A stretch of 64,000 nucleotides of DNA from a virus. Of the stretch, positions 32,364-41,378 are shown in pieces (the first letter of the stretch is position 1; the number at the start of each line of letters is the position of its first letter). The stretch spans positions 1 through 64,000 of the IMG/VR virus record IMGVR_UViG_3300043446_001144; one strand, 5' to 3'. Made by a program: the position numbers and the translations under genes. Under the pieces are notes generated by a model. It did no database searches. It worked only from the letters and a program-made list of their open reading frames with translations, and was not told the origin of the DNA.

Positions 32364-32761
32364 AATATCTCCTCATATACTGGTGATTTTCCTCTTAATA
32401 CAACTATGCCAACGTCTGTTGTAATAATTTGGTCATTTGGAAGCGCGTATACTACCGATGTCTTTATGACATTGTTTACATCGTCAAACTCCGCAGTCAC
32501 TTCTTGAAGAGACAGCGTTGGCAAGAACTTTAAAAATGCACTTTTTACTTCGGACTCAATCTCTGTAGAGGCCGCTTCGCTAGTCTCAAAAAGCGCAAAC
32601 GGGATTACAGTACCAAAATTTGGCCTCATTACCCGCTCTCTAAGAGAGGTTCCAATTACTGATTTAACTCTATCCGCCCAAATTTTAGGTTGTTCTATAG
32701 TTGAACCTATTTTTCCGTATAAGTCTACAGTGAACGGCAGAGTAATAGCCACTTCAGGCAT
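32360..32761 (-). CDS. gp25-like baseplate wedge protein (GPW/gp25 family)
   Basis: Start set at ATG 32761 (MPEVAITLPF), with GGGAGG 8 bases upstream and overlap with the hub gene's stop (TAATG); 133 residues. IWADRVKSVIGTSLRERVMR, PNFGTVIPFALFE and the following EIESEVKSAFLKFLPTL helix are the gp25 signature. This small protein nucleates sheath and wedge assembly. Its position before the J-like gene is the usual one. Confidence 0.9.
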   Translation of the reverse strand: MPEVAITLPFTVDLYGKIGSTIEQPKIWADRVKSVIGTSLRERVMRPNFGTVIPFALFETSEAASTEIESEVKSAFLKFLPTLSLQEVTAEFDDVNNVIKTSVVYALPNDQIITTDVGIVVLRGKSPVYEEIL

Positions 32762-34014
32762 TAACGAGCCTCCCATCGTCTAGGACTTATTTTAAATCCT
32801 GTGTTTGCTTCACTGATTATTGTACTTGAAGCACTCAGTGTAGAATAGGTGGGCTTTCCTTGTGTTGCGGAAGTAAGTTCGTAGGACACATTTCGATATG
32901 GAATAGTCCCGGTATCTAGACCTCTTTTACCTGACTCTTGTCTGTCTACACCATCAGTTAGACAGGTAAACTCAACTATATATCGATAATTAGCAAACAT
33001 AGTGTGATGCGCTGTTTCGATAACCCAAAGACCATTAGCCGCATTCTCTGTTCCAGATATTAAAACAGTTCTCCACGGAGCAATTCTTGGGTCTCCTTGA
33101 CCGCCGCCTTTTGCCATTATAGATAACCTTGATTTTTCTGCCTTCGCTTTTGCCATTTCTTGTGTCATAGAATTGCTAGCAGTAACTGTTCTTGTTTCAA
33201 TTTGAGAAAACAATGGTTCTTTAACATTTTTCCTTAACTTTTCACCCGTCTTACTAGGGGACACACTGCTTCCATACACTTTTGCAGTATAGGGGTCTAC
33301 GCTTTTTACAATTTTTTCAGTTCTTCTATGGCGTTTATTTTCTAAAAAATCACCTATTTTTGGTTCAAAATACTCTAATGTTCTTGCCTCATGAACTGTG
33401 TCCGGACCAGCGCCGTAATCAAGAATAGTCAGTGAAGGAACTGTCGTTAAAAATTTATCAATCATGATATCAACGGGGTGACAATGAAGTTCAGTTCCTT
33501 GCATTTGTAACCCGTACCCAATTATGTCTGCTAATTCATTGGCCTTTTCCCAATAGGAGTGCCCAGCCATAGATTGTTGTCCAAAACGTGTTGGATGTGG
33601 AGTTACCACGGGTTTCAATTTAAACTTCAATGCAATTTCTTCAATTACTTCTGTGGCAGTTTTATTTACCCAAATATTATAGCCACTTTCTTTTAATACA
33701 AAAGATGCTCCAAGAAAAGTTAAAGTTGTTCGTCTTTTACGTTCTACTGACGATGTGTAAGTACTGTCGTATTTATAACCTTTAAAATTACCTGAAACTT
33801 TGTCATTTTTCCATGACACCTCTACTAATGCTCCTGTTGTAAGAGCATCCAACATATACGTGATTGTGTCAGGATAATGAATTTTTAAAATATCATGTTT
33901 TCCCATTGCTTGTATCAATTCAATTTTATGAGGTTGCAAATCAAAACTTGGAAAATCAGGAAAAGTTACTGTGAAAAAGTTCCCCTGAACAAGTTGTCTT
34001 CTTGGGTCACGCAT
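32761..34014 (-). CDS. Baseplate hub protein, gpD/gp27-like
   Basis: A 417-residue protein that follows the late-control gpD / VgrG-type hub outline. There is a beta N-terminal domain (HDILKIHYPDTITYMLDALT; TGALVEVSWK), then VNKTATEVIEEIALKFKLKP with WEKANELADIIGYGLQMQG, and a C-terminal beta region with LISGTENAANGLWVIETAHH. This protein joins tube to baseplate and carries the spike. Its neighbours are the gp53/LysM-like gene and gp25. Confidence 0.75.
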   Translation of the reverse strand: MRDPRRQLVQGNFFTVTFPDFPSFDLQPHKIELIQAMGKHDILKIHYPDTITYMLDALTTGALVEVSWKNDKVSGNFKGYKYDSTYTSSVERKRRTTLTFLGASFVLKESGYNIWVNKTATEVIEEIALKFKLKPVVTPHPTRFGQQSMAGHSYWEKANELADIIGYGLQMQGTELHCHPVDIMIDKFLTTVPSLTILDYGAGPDTVHEARTLEYFEPKIGDFLENKRHRRTEKIVKSVDPYTAKVYGSSVSPSKTGEKLRKNVKEPLFSQIETRTVTASNSMTQEMAKAKAEKSRLSIMAKGGGQGDPRIAPWRTVLISGTENAANGLWVIETAHHTMFANYRYIVEFTCLTDGVDRQESGKRGLDTGTIPYRNVSYELTSATQGKPTYSTLSASSTIISEANTGFKISPRRWEAR

Positions 34015-34282
34015 TTGGAATCCTTAGTTGAGTTCCAGGGGCAATAGATGTGGCGTCTAAAATTTCCGGATTAATGTCAAGTATTTTCCACCACAATGAG
34101 GGATTTCCTAAAAGTTTCCACGCCAGAGTGTCTAATCGGTCAGTTTCTACCCACTCATAGACAGAATATCGAGTGGAGTATGTAGGCCATTCCCTAAATA
34201 CTGCTACTGTGTAATTACTTGTTCTAGCATCCCACGCACGTTCTAAGGGACCGTCCGCATACCTACTGTCTAAATAAATCAT
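34007..34282 (-). CDS. gp53/LysM-like baseplate adaptor, 91 aa
   Basis: The sequence VYEWVETDRLDTLAWKLLGN, PSLWWKILDINPEILDATSI and PGTQLRIPNA is that of small LysM-like tail proteins (P2 protein X, T4 gp53 N-terminal part). They sit between tube and hub proteins in contractile systems. It overlaps both neighbours (8 and 4 bases). Confidence 0.8.
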   Translation of the reverse strand: MIYLDSRYADGPLERAWDARTSNYTVAVFREWPTYSTRYSVYEWVETDRLDTLAWKLLGNPSLWWKILDINPEILDATSIAPGTQLRIPNA

Positions 34283-35577
34283 AACATTCCCTGAACTCTT
34301 CCTCCACCAGAATTTGTGGCATCTCTGTAGTCCTCTGTTGCAGGAAGGTCTGGCAAACGTTTACAAATGAAGTCTACTGTTGAAAATATAGGAACCATTC
34401 TTTCATTAAAGATTTTATGGTCAACGTTTATTTGGGTTACACGCACTAAATACCTAAGACCACTTCCTAAGTGCAATTCTACAGGAAAAGAATTCAACCA
34501 TCCCAAGTCTGCTGTATTACCATTCAAATTTGAATTGTATTCAACATTTTTTCCATTTACGGCTTTAAACAGATACTCAAGGTCAAGCATAGTTCCGCGA
34601 GTGTATATGCCATCCGCATCTATTGATTCAACAGGAAATGGGTACGGGTTTCCTATAATTCCTCCACCTTTGGTAACATGATTCATATCCAACATTCTGT
34701 TTAAAATAACAGAAAAAGTTATACTGCTATTCATAGCAGCGTCTGTTATAGGAGAGGCTCTAAAACTTCCGGCAGTAAACTTAGCAATGTCAACCTCACT
34801 GCCTACTCCCCATGACATAGAAACTGTTGTTGGATTGTACAAAAATCTAAACCCATGAACAACACTGTCTTCTGTTACTGGTTTTGCCTTACTGTTTACT
34901 AATTGGTTGTAGTACGGATAACTTCTACTCATTTGAATTACGCCTTTGGAGCCTCGACTAACTCTCCAAGCGTCCATAGCATCGTCCCAAGTTCCTGGGT
35001 TACCTACAGGCATTAATCCATCTTGTTGTTGCAGTCCTACAGGATTTAGATAGGCTGCTTTTACCATTGGAGGGTTATATTTCCACTGCAATAAAGGACC
35101 AGCAGTTATAGCCTCCGGAGCAGCAGTAGCATCGGTGTTACTTGTGTCTGGATTTGTAATTTTGTTTTTTAAGTTACTGCCGGTGCTTAGTTGATAATTT
35201 CCAACAGGCTTTATTCCATATAACAGAATTGTTAATTGAGTTTTAGCAGCATTTAAATCAGCAGATACTGTTTTTAATTTTGCTTTTTTTGTTGTTCTGT
35301 TTTTTGTGTACTGCTCAATTTGAGCAAAAGCGTTGTTTATGGCGGTAGAATTTGTAGATGTTTTTGTGATGTTTGTGTAATAAGCAATCTGTTCATCAAT
35401 AGTCTTAAGTTCAGACTGCAAAACTTTTTGTTGAGTTTCTAAATCTTTTATTGCTTTATTAGTATCAGCAATACTTTTTGCGTTTCTTTCACGAGCGCTT
35501 GTAGTTGACGGGGTAGTGTAGGACTGCCCAGAAGCAGAGGGTCTTTTGTATGACTTAGGGTCTAATCTTCCAGCCAT
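34279..35577 (-). CDS. Tube-initiator/CIS-tube-like tail protein with N-terminal coiled coil
   Basis: A 432-residue protein. Residues 30-110 form a coiled coil (IADTNKAIKDLETQQKVLQS). The later part contains VVHGFRFLYNPTTVSMSWG, NSSITFSVILNRMLDM, PVELHLGSGLRYLVRVTQIN and a closing VPIFSTVDFICKRL strand. This FxFNP...SxS...LxF pattern is that of the contractile-injection-system tube-type proteins that start the tube near the baseplate. The order tape measure, this protein, LysM-like adaptor, hub fits. Assignment is from pattern memory. Confidence 0.55.
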   Translation of the reverse strand: MAGRLDPKSYKRPSASGQSYTTPSTTSARERNAKSIADTNKAIKDLETQQKVLQSELKTIDEQIAYYTNITKTSTNSTAINNAFAQIEQYTKNRTTKKAKLKTVSADLNAAKTQLTILLYGIKPVGNYQLSTGSNLKNKITNPDTSNTDATAAPEAITAGPLLQWKYNPPMVKAAYLNPVGLQQQDGLMPVGNPGTWDDAMDAWRVSRGSKGVIQMSRSYPYYNQLVNSKAKPVTEDSVVHGFRFLYNPTTVSMSWGVGSEVDIAKFTAGSFRASPITDAAMNSSITFSVILNRMLDMNHVTKGGGIIGNPYPFPVESIDADGIYTRGTMLDLEYLFKAVNGKNVEYNSNLNGNTADLGWLNSFPVELHLGSGLRYLVRVTQINVDHKIFNERMVPIFSTVDFICKRLPDLPATEDYRDATNSGGGRVQGML

Positions 35578-38216
35578 TATTTACTCCCCATTACACTGTA
35601 AGTATCGTCTGTTTCTAAATATTCTTTTACTCTTTTTGCAAATTTAATTGCTTCATCTTCAGATGCTTGTTGGATATTAAGTGTAACATTTACAGTGCGG
35701 TTTCCAATGACTTGACCAGAAGAGACTCCAGATACGGAGGCACCAAAACCTGTTCTTCCTCCACCTTTTGGACCTCTATTGTAGTTAAATTGATACGGAC
35801 TTTTTCTTTCTTCTCCACCAACCCAAGCAGAAGCGCGTATAGCATCAAACGATTGTTGAAAACTAGACCCGGAACGTAAAGAATTTAATATTGCAGTGTA
35901 TCCTCTTTGGTCCGCACGATTACCGGTCAAAGTTGCAAGAGTTGCTTCCAATCCTTCTGAAGAAGTTCCATACATTTTTACGCCAGCACTGTTCATGGAT
36001 TGAGCACCTGGACGACTTAAGGTTGTGTTTAGCGGATTGTTCCAACGACCCCATTTATCTCCGCTTTCAAAGCGAATCCATTCCGACATTGCATAAATAT
36101 TGTCTTTTGTATGCGGAGCGTTAATGGACGTAAGGAAAGACTTAATCCACTCTTGTTTACCACCAGACGGATTTACTCCCGTTGCTGAATAGTTTGTAGA
36201 CTTTGGAGTTGCGCCTGTAGTTGCTGAAGAAGGGGAATATGAAAGAAGTGAGTTTGCGTTACCAAATGGGGAACTCAGTAACTCTTGTGGATTTACTGGA
36301 TTATTAGAGCCTTTACGAACTTCAAAGTGAAGGTGCGGTCCAGTAACGTTTCCTGTGTCTCCCGATTTGCCAATTACTTGACCTTTTCTAACTCTATCTC
36401 CAGGTTTTACAAGTGCTTGACTTAAGTGACCATAAAGAGTTTGGAACCCGTTCTCGTGGTCAATTTGAACTGTAATTCCGTATTCATATCCTGGAGCATC
36501 GTCCATAACAATACCGTCAAGGGCTGCTTGAACATCACTACCAATTGGCATTGGGTAATCTTGACCTGTATGTGAGTTGTTTGAACCGCTCCAAATACCA
36601 CTTGTGTCTTTAGCACCAAAGCCAGTTGTAGGAGCAACTCCGGGAGCAGGAGACTGTGCTCCACCGCCCTTTGCACCAAAAGATGCCCCAAAGCCTGTGG
36701 TTCCTCCACCTTTTCCTCCACCTAGTTTGTAACCAGCCATATGTGTTGCCCCACCTACAAGGGCACCAACCACAGCGCCTGGTACGGCGCCCACTCCTGC
36801 TACAGGTGCACCTGCCATTGCTCCCGTCACCGCTCCGGCTCCTATTGACGTTAGTAAACCTGTCTTGTCTAATTCACCATCTTTTGCGTCAAAGTAACCG
36901 CTTGCACCTGAGATTACTAACCCTAATCCAGGGATAAATCTTGCTGCGCCCTTTGCACCTGCTTTAGCACCTGTTGCTCCAGCAGTTTTTAGGAGAGCAC
37001 GAGCACCTACTGCGCTAGTTAATCCTCCAACTGCCATTCCTAATCCGCCAAGTAATGCGCCAGCACCTGCACCGACATTTGAATTAGAAAGTGTTTGAAG
37101 AGTTGCTTTAAATTCAAACATGGCATCTGGAAGTTTTTCCATTGCTTTATTGACATCTTCAATTACATCAGCCGCTCTTTCAAAGCCCTTTATCATTGGC
37201 TCTGTTGCTCTTTCCATCAAAGCAGTCTGAGATGTGGCTATCTGCATTTGAGCGGCTATTGGGTTATTTGCACCCTGCATTGTGGCAAGGTTAAACCCTT
37301 TTCCTTCAGCAAAGTTTCCTGCTGCATTTATAAATAACTCTTGTTGAGTTTCGCTAAATCCAAGTTTTCTTAAATCTGCGCCTAAAAATCCTGAACGAAC
37401 ATCGGTCATTACCTGCTCACGTGTAATGCCTTTTTGTCCACCATACGCACGGTTATAAATTTGCCGTGCAATTTGTTCAAACGATAGGTCTTTTCCTGTA
37501 CGTGGGTCTGATGTAAAAATCCCATATTGAGAGAGATTTCCTGACATAGGACCCGTGCCCAACCCACCGAGTGCCTCTGCAGCAACTGGGTTAGCGATAT
37601 TCAAGTAACGAGCAGCACCACCAATTTCTCTGACACGCATATTGAACGCGGCTGAGTTAGGTGCGTAACGGTAACCTTGAACAAGCATCGCAGCCGCGGC
37701 AGCGTCATCTCCTGCGCCTGTAATGCCGCCTGCTAAACCACTGAACGTGGCTTGACGGAGCCTTTGTTGATTGACTCCACCCATAACAGCAGCACCATAA
37801 AAGCCTGCTGCACGACCAAGAACTGCGCCTGTGTCTGGCGTCGCGGAGTATCCAGCAGCACCAACTGCAAGACCTGCTTGGGCTCCAAACTTTAGCCCTA
37901 TCATGGTCTTGCTATAGAGCCACGGCATTTTTGTAGTTCCTGCTTGTTCTTTTTGAACAGCAGAAGATGCTTGAGCGCCCTTTACACCACTGGCACCTTT
38001 TTGCACATCATCAGAGAATGATGCAGAGTCATCAAATAGTTTGTTACTACTGCCAAGGTTTCCCGACATACTCTTAATAGAGGCTGCCAGACCTTTTACA
38101 CCCTTAGAGTGCCCCACTATGTTTTTAAGAAGACGAGAAGTGCTGCCCAGTTCTTTGTTTAGGGCAGTAACAGCAGCAGACAAGTTCTTTACACTTGTCA
38201 CCATGTTTAGGTTCAA
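35577..38216 (-). CDS. Tape measure protein with M23 peptidase and second cell-wall domain
   Basis: The chosen start is TTG 38216 (reads LNLNMVTSVKNL): AAGGAG lies 6 bases upstream and TTGA overlaps the stop of the frameshift frame. An upstream TTG at 38258 is less well supported. The protein has 879 residues. Gly/Ala-rich and hydrophobic stretches fill about 60-550. An M23 peptidase (about 545-640) has HTGQDYPMP and GPHLHFEV zinc ligands. A later domain (about 705-810; NIYAMSEWIRFESGDKWGRW, NNPLNTTLSRPG) looks like a second muralytic domain. The protein sets tail length and may open peptidoglycan during entry. The C-terminus ends in a strand/helix segment. Confidence 0.85.
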   Translation of the reverse strand: MNLNMVTSVKNLSAAVTALNKELGSTSRLLKNIVGHSKGVKGLAASIKSMSGNLGSSNKLFDDSASFSDDVQKGASGVKGAQASSAVQKEQAGTTKMPWLYSKTMIGLKFGAQAGLAVGAAGYSATPDTGAVLGRAAGFYGAAVMGGVNQQRLRQATFSGLAGGITGAGDDAAAAAMLVQGYRYAPNSAAFNMRVREIGGAARYLNIANPVAAEALGGLGTGPMSGNLSQYGIFTSDPRTGKDLSFEQIARQIYNRAYGGQKGITREQVMTDVRSGFLGADLRKLGFSETQQELFINAAGNFAEGKGFNLATMQGANNPIAAQMQIATSQTALMERATEPMIKGFERAADVIEDVNKAMEKLPDAMFEFKATLQTLSNSNVGAGAGALLGGLGMAVGGLTSAVGARALLKTAGATGAKAGAKGAARFIPGLGLVISGASGYFDAKDGELDKTGLLTSIGAGAVTGAMAGAPVAGVGAVPGAVVGALVGGATHMAGYKLGGGKGGGTTGFGASFGAKGGGAQSPAPGVAPTTGFGAKDTSGIWSGSNNSHTGQDYPMPIGSDVQAALDGIVMDDAPGYEYGITVQIDHENGFQTLYGHLSQALVKPGDRVRKGQVIGKSGDTGNVTGPHLHFEVRKGSNNPVNPQELLSSPFGNANSLLSYSPSSATTGATPKSTNYSATGVNPSGGKQEWIKSFLTSINAPHTKDNIYAMSEWIRFESGDKWGRWNNPLNTTLSRPGAQSMNSAGVKMYGTSSEGLEATLATLTGNRADQRGYTAILNSLRSGSSFQQSFDAIRASAWVGGEERKSPYQFNYNRGPKGGGRTGFGASVSGVSSGQVIGNRTVNVTLNIQQASEDEAIKFAKRVKEYLETDDTYSVMGSK

Positions 38217-38404
38217 CCCGAACTCCTTATACTTCTCGCTTTGGCTAGTTCTAGCCAATTCTTCCGTTCTCTAGAAGACATTTCCTTAACTTCCGTTAAG
38301 GTCCAACTAGGATAAATTTCAGAGATTGCTGCCCATTCTGCAAATAGTCTTATATATGGAACGAGACTAGAAGCGAAACAACGTGCCCAAATTAACGGGA
38401 ACGG
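38213..38404 (-). CDS. Probable +1 frameshift extension of the tail assembly chaperone
   Basis: This frame is open from 38404 to a TGA at 38213, is +1 to the upstream gene and has no plausible start codon. Beyond the upstream gene's TAG (38367) it reads SSLVPYIRLFAEWAAISEIY, then PSWTLTEVKEMSSRERKNWL and ELAKARS. This W-L-x-E-(V/I)...ERxxW wording is that of C-terminal extensions of tail chaperones. A slippery candidate is GTT CCC GTT (CCC at 38399-38397), where +1 slippage gives CCG. The TGA overlaps the tape measure start (TTGA). The fusion would span 38213-39176. Confidence 0.65.
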   Translation of the reverse strand, partial: PFPLIWARCFASSLVPYIRLFAEWAAISEIYPSWTLTEVKEMSSRERKNWLELAKARSIRSSG

Positions 38405-39176
38405 TTACCTCACTTTCACAGTCAGGACAAGCAATAGTCAAGTCCTCAAATTGAGGTCCTGCTGCTCTTTTGTTCATCTCTTCGGTAATTTTTCTGCGGT
38501 CAGCAACACCAAGATTTTGTACTTGACTCTTGCTTATTACATCTTTATCACCAATTCTTAATACAGTCTTTTCAAGAACAATTGTGTTCAACTCAGCACT
38601 GGTTTTATCAGAATTATTAATGAGTTCCTTCTGTACTTTGCCATTAGGAAGTTGAACGAGGATATCTCCACGCTTTCCTTCTACTGTAAAGATACGGTCA
38701 TCAATAGGATTTGCAAGAGTCTTTGTCTTGATATCGGTGTCGAGGTTCACTGATACCGTTTTTACTTCTTGACAACCGCTACAGTACGAAGGAATCTCCG
38801 TTTCTTTTCCAAAAGTTGCCTTAATAATGCCAAGAAGAAGAGCGTCACGGTCTCCTGCTAGAAGTTCATCAAGAACCTTTTCATCAGCCTTGATATCGCC
38901 AATTTTTACAGTGCCACGCTGTAGTACTGCAAGAAGTGCTTTACCCATACTGTTAGTTTTAGAGATAAACTCTTCATCTTTTCCAGTTAGTTCACGCACT
39001 TCGGCAGTACGGATGACCTCCCCAGCAGTGGTGATGTAACCGCCAGGGAGTTCAACTGTAGTATCCGAAGGTGCATTAATTTGAGGTTCATATGTTGCTG
39101 GCTCTTCTTGCAGAGCCTTCTGAATGATGTTATTTGCCAAAGCGGGATTAGCCGCTGCATTAATTGTGCTCGTCAT
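38367..39176 (-). CDS. Tail assembly chaperone / gp26-like protein with CxxC pairs
   Basis: A 269-residue protein between tube and tape measure, the place of the tail chaperone. It has AEVRELTGKDEEFISKTNSM (about 59-78), typical of chaperone N-terminal domains, then paired cysteines IPSYCSGCQEVKTV (about 130) and IACPDCESEVTV (about 252) that may hold zinc, as in T4 gp26-like hub proteins. ATG 39176 has AAAGGA upstream. A +1 frame continuing past its stop is annotated separately. Role: keep the tape measure soluble and assemble the tube (family knowledge). Confidence 0.6.
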   Translation of the reverse strand: MTSTINAAANPALANNIIQKALQEEPATYEPQINAPSDTTVELPGGYITTAGEVIRTAEVRELTGKDEEFISKTNSMGKALLAVLQRGTVKIGDIKADEKVLDELLAGDRDALLLGIIKATFGKETEIPSYCSGCQEVKTVSVNLDTDIKTKTLANPIDDRIFTVEGKRGDILVQLPNGKVQKELINNSDKTSAELNTIVLEKTVLRIGDKDVISKSQVQNLGVADRRKITEEMNKRAAGPQFEDLTIACPDCESEVTVPVNLGTLFRF

Positions 39177-39188
39177 ATGAGTCCTTTA

Positions 39189-39812
39189 TTAGAAGTTTGG
39201 TGCTTGAGTTTCTAGGCCTGGTGCCCACTTTATGTCAAAACCCTCGTGTACAAGAGTCATTTGCTCAACAAAGAGTGCGTTGTCGCCTGCGTTGAGGTCA
39301 GAGTATGCCACAGAGGTAGGCCATGCGTTGTAAACCTTAAACCGCACAGCAGTATGGTCAGAAGAAGCCGCATTTGTGTCGTCTTCTCCTGCCTTTGGAA
39401 TTGGATGAGATAAAACCTGAATCTCTAGGTCGCAACGGAAGTTGTCTGTAATAGCACGAGTTGTTCCGTTACCTTGAACTGTTGCGAAGAGATTGCGCAT
39501 CCATTCCCAATTCTGGTCAGTGTTCAAAATAACGCCACGCTGCAATGTAATTGGAGCGAAGGTTGTTTGACCAGGAATTTGGTGAACGGTGGTGTTATAG
39601 CCACCTTCACGGTATGGGATAGAGTCTGTTGTAACAGCCATGCCTGATACAGAGGTAAACCCAAAAGTTGTTGCACGCTGACCTGAAAGTTTAGCGAGCG
39701 TTGGATTTGCTGCTCCAGCAGCATTTGGCTGTGGGAAGAACGTGACTAGAAACCGAAAGTTTCTAATCGGGTCGCTGATTAAATTCGACCTAGGGTTAAT
39801 TACTGTTGCCAT
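39189..39812 (-). CDS. Tail tube protein
   Basis: A 207-residue protein directly after the sheath gene. The N-terminus SDPIRNFRFLVTFFPQPN and the middle (FTSVSGMAVTTDSIPYREGG, then HQIPGQTTFAPITLQRGVIL) are classic for the T4 gp19/eCIS tube family (xGxxxxxxxxxYREGG followed by PGxxxxxxIxLxRG). The C-terminal strands (AVRFKVYNAWPTSVAYSDLN) complete the fold. It forms the inner tube through which DNA passes. Confidence 0.9.
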   Translation of the reverse strand: MATVINPRSNLISDPIRNFRFLVTFFPQPNAAGAANPTLAKLSGQRATTFGFTSVSGMAVTTDSIPYREGGYNTTVHQIPGQTTFAPITLQRGVILNTDQNWEWMRNLFATVQGNGTTRAITDNFRCDLEIQVLSHPIPKAGEDDTNAASSDHTAVRFKVYNAWPTSVAYSDLNAGDNALFVEQMTLVHEGFDIKWAPGLETQAPNF

Positions 39813-39833
39813 TTATTTTGTTTCTCCTTCGGA

Positions 39834-41345
39834 TTAGTTCACAGTCTTTTGACTGAGGTCGATGACAATGAACTCTGCTGGGTACTGCAAAGCCACACCC
39901 ACTTGGATGTGTACTTCACCATTTGCAATTTGAGCGGCTGTGTTGTTTTCAGCGTCGCACTTGATAAAGTACGCTTGGTCGCTGGTTGCACCACGTAAAC
40001 CACCCTGTCCTCGATATTGCTCAAGGAACGTTCCAATACGGCTTCTAATCTGAGCCCAAAGACGTTCGTCATTGTTCTCAAAAATAGCGAATTGAGTAAG
40101 ATTCTTCAGATTCTTTGTAATGAAGATAAGCGAACGACGCATGTTTACGTACTTGTTTGCTGTGCCATCTTGTAGGAGTGTACGAGCACCCATTACAGAA
40201 AGGCCTCCACCAGGAATTTGACGAATTGGGTTAACTGGAGTTGTAGATGCGTTCATGCTATCTAGTTCAGATGAGGTAAATGAACGCTCCATTGCAACAG
40301 CGCCTTGAACAGAGGTCCTAATACCTGCTGGAGCCTTAAAGACTCCTTGATTAGCATCGGTGTTTAAGAACAAGCCTGCAACTGATGCAGATGGTCCAAT
40401 TTTACGAAGAGAACCGGCTCCACGTCCTAGAGGGTCAGCAATGTAGATGTGTGGGTAGTACACCGCAGCATAACTTGTGTCTGCAAATGCAGCCGATGCG
40501 CTAATCGCTTGTGAAACAGTTAAGTTTTCTGCCGTTTCAATCACTACAAATGAATTGTTTGCTGCTGCCCAAGAAGTTGCGGCGTCATAAACAGCGGTTT
40601 CTCCAGAAGCGAGACTCTTCCATAGGTCAGGAAGAAACACTACAAGTGGACGGTCAAGAGAAGAGAACTCGTTGAACACTGAAGCACCTGTTGATTGATA
40701 CGAGGTGTAGTCAGTTGAGGCTACTGTTGAACCGTTACTTCCACCAGATAGTGGGTAAACGTTTGCTACAGGAGTTCCTGCAGCGCTGTTACTGATTAAA
40801 ATGTATGAAGAGACAAGGTTTACAACAGTTTCTGCGAAGTCTGTTGAAGTAGAGTCGTCAAAAACAACGTTCTCATAACGTTCAAGAAGAACGTCATCTG
40901 TAACCACGCTAGCAGTTCCAGTCAGTCCTTCTTTGTAAACGGTAATCGTGTAAGTATTTGCGACTGTTCCTGTTTCACTTGTAATGCGAAGGTTGTTTCC
41001 GTCGCTTCCTTTGTTTTTTGCAGTAATAGTTGCGACAACTGCTGCTCCTGATGTTACTAGGTCAACAGATGCAGCAACTGCATTTGATGCCAAAATGCGC
41101 TTAACGTAAAGTTCACGTCCGCCATTTTGAAAGAAGGTACTGACGCCAAATGTCGCTGGGTAGATTACGTTGTAACCCCCAAAGTATTTGACGAACTCGT
41201 ACCAAGAGGTAACAAGTGTCACTGCTTCTGGACCTTGTGCAAAAGGTGCCACAATTGCGCCAGCAGCGTTTGCAGACACTCCTGTTGGAAGTGGTGCTGG
41301 TAGAAGACGTTCACTAATGTAAACGCCAGGACGGCTATAAGCCAT
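39834..41345 (-). CDS. Tail sheath protein
   Basis: A 503-residue protein. The N-terminus PGVYISERLLPAPLPTGVSA and VAPFAQGPEAVTLVTSWYEF, followed by ATFGVSTFFQNGGRELYVKR, are hallmarks of contractile sheath proteins. The C-terminal domain has the conserved handshake strands and an RTLLQDGTANKYVNMRRSLI segment. A variable central domain (about 90-220) is inserted as usual. The protein contracts around the tube to drive injection and defines the phage as a myovirus. Confidence 0.95.
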   Translation of the reverse strand: MAYSRPGVYISERLLPAPLPTGVSANAAGAIVAPFAQGPEAVTLVTSWYEFVKYFGGYNVIYPATFGVSTFFQNGGRELYVKRILASNAVAASVDLVTSGAAVVATITAKNKGSDGNNLRITSETGTVANTYTITVYKEGLTGTASVVTDDVLLERYENVVFDDSTSTDFAETVVNLVSSYILISNSAAGTPVANVYPLSGGSNGSTVASTDYTSYQSTGASVFNEFSSLDRPLVVFLPDLWKSLASGETAVYDAATSWAAANNSFVVIETAENLTVSQAISASAAFADTSYAAVYYPHIYIADPLGRGAGSLRKIGPSASVAGLFLNTDANQGVFKAPAGIRTSVQGAVAMERSFTSSELDSMNASTTPVNPIRQIPGGGLSVMGARTLLQDGTANKYVNMRRSLIFITKNLKNLTQFAIFENNDERLWAQIRSRIGTFLEQYRGQGGLRGATSDQAYFIKCDAENNTAAQIANGEVHIQVGVALQYPAEFIVIDLSQKTVN

Positions 41346-41378
41346 GATTTCTCCTAACTAGGTTGAATGGGGACCAGA

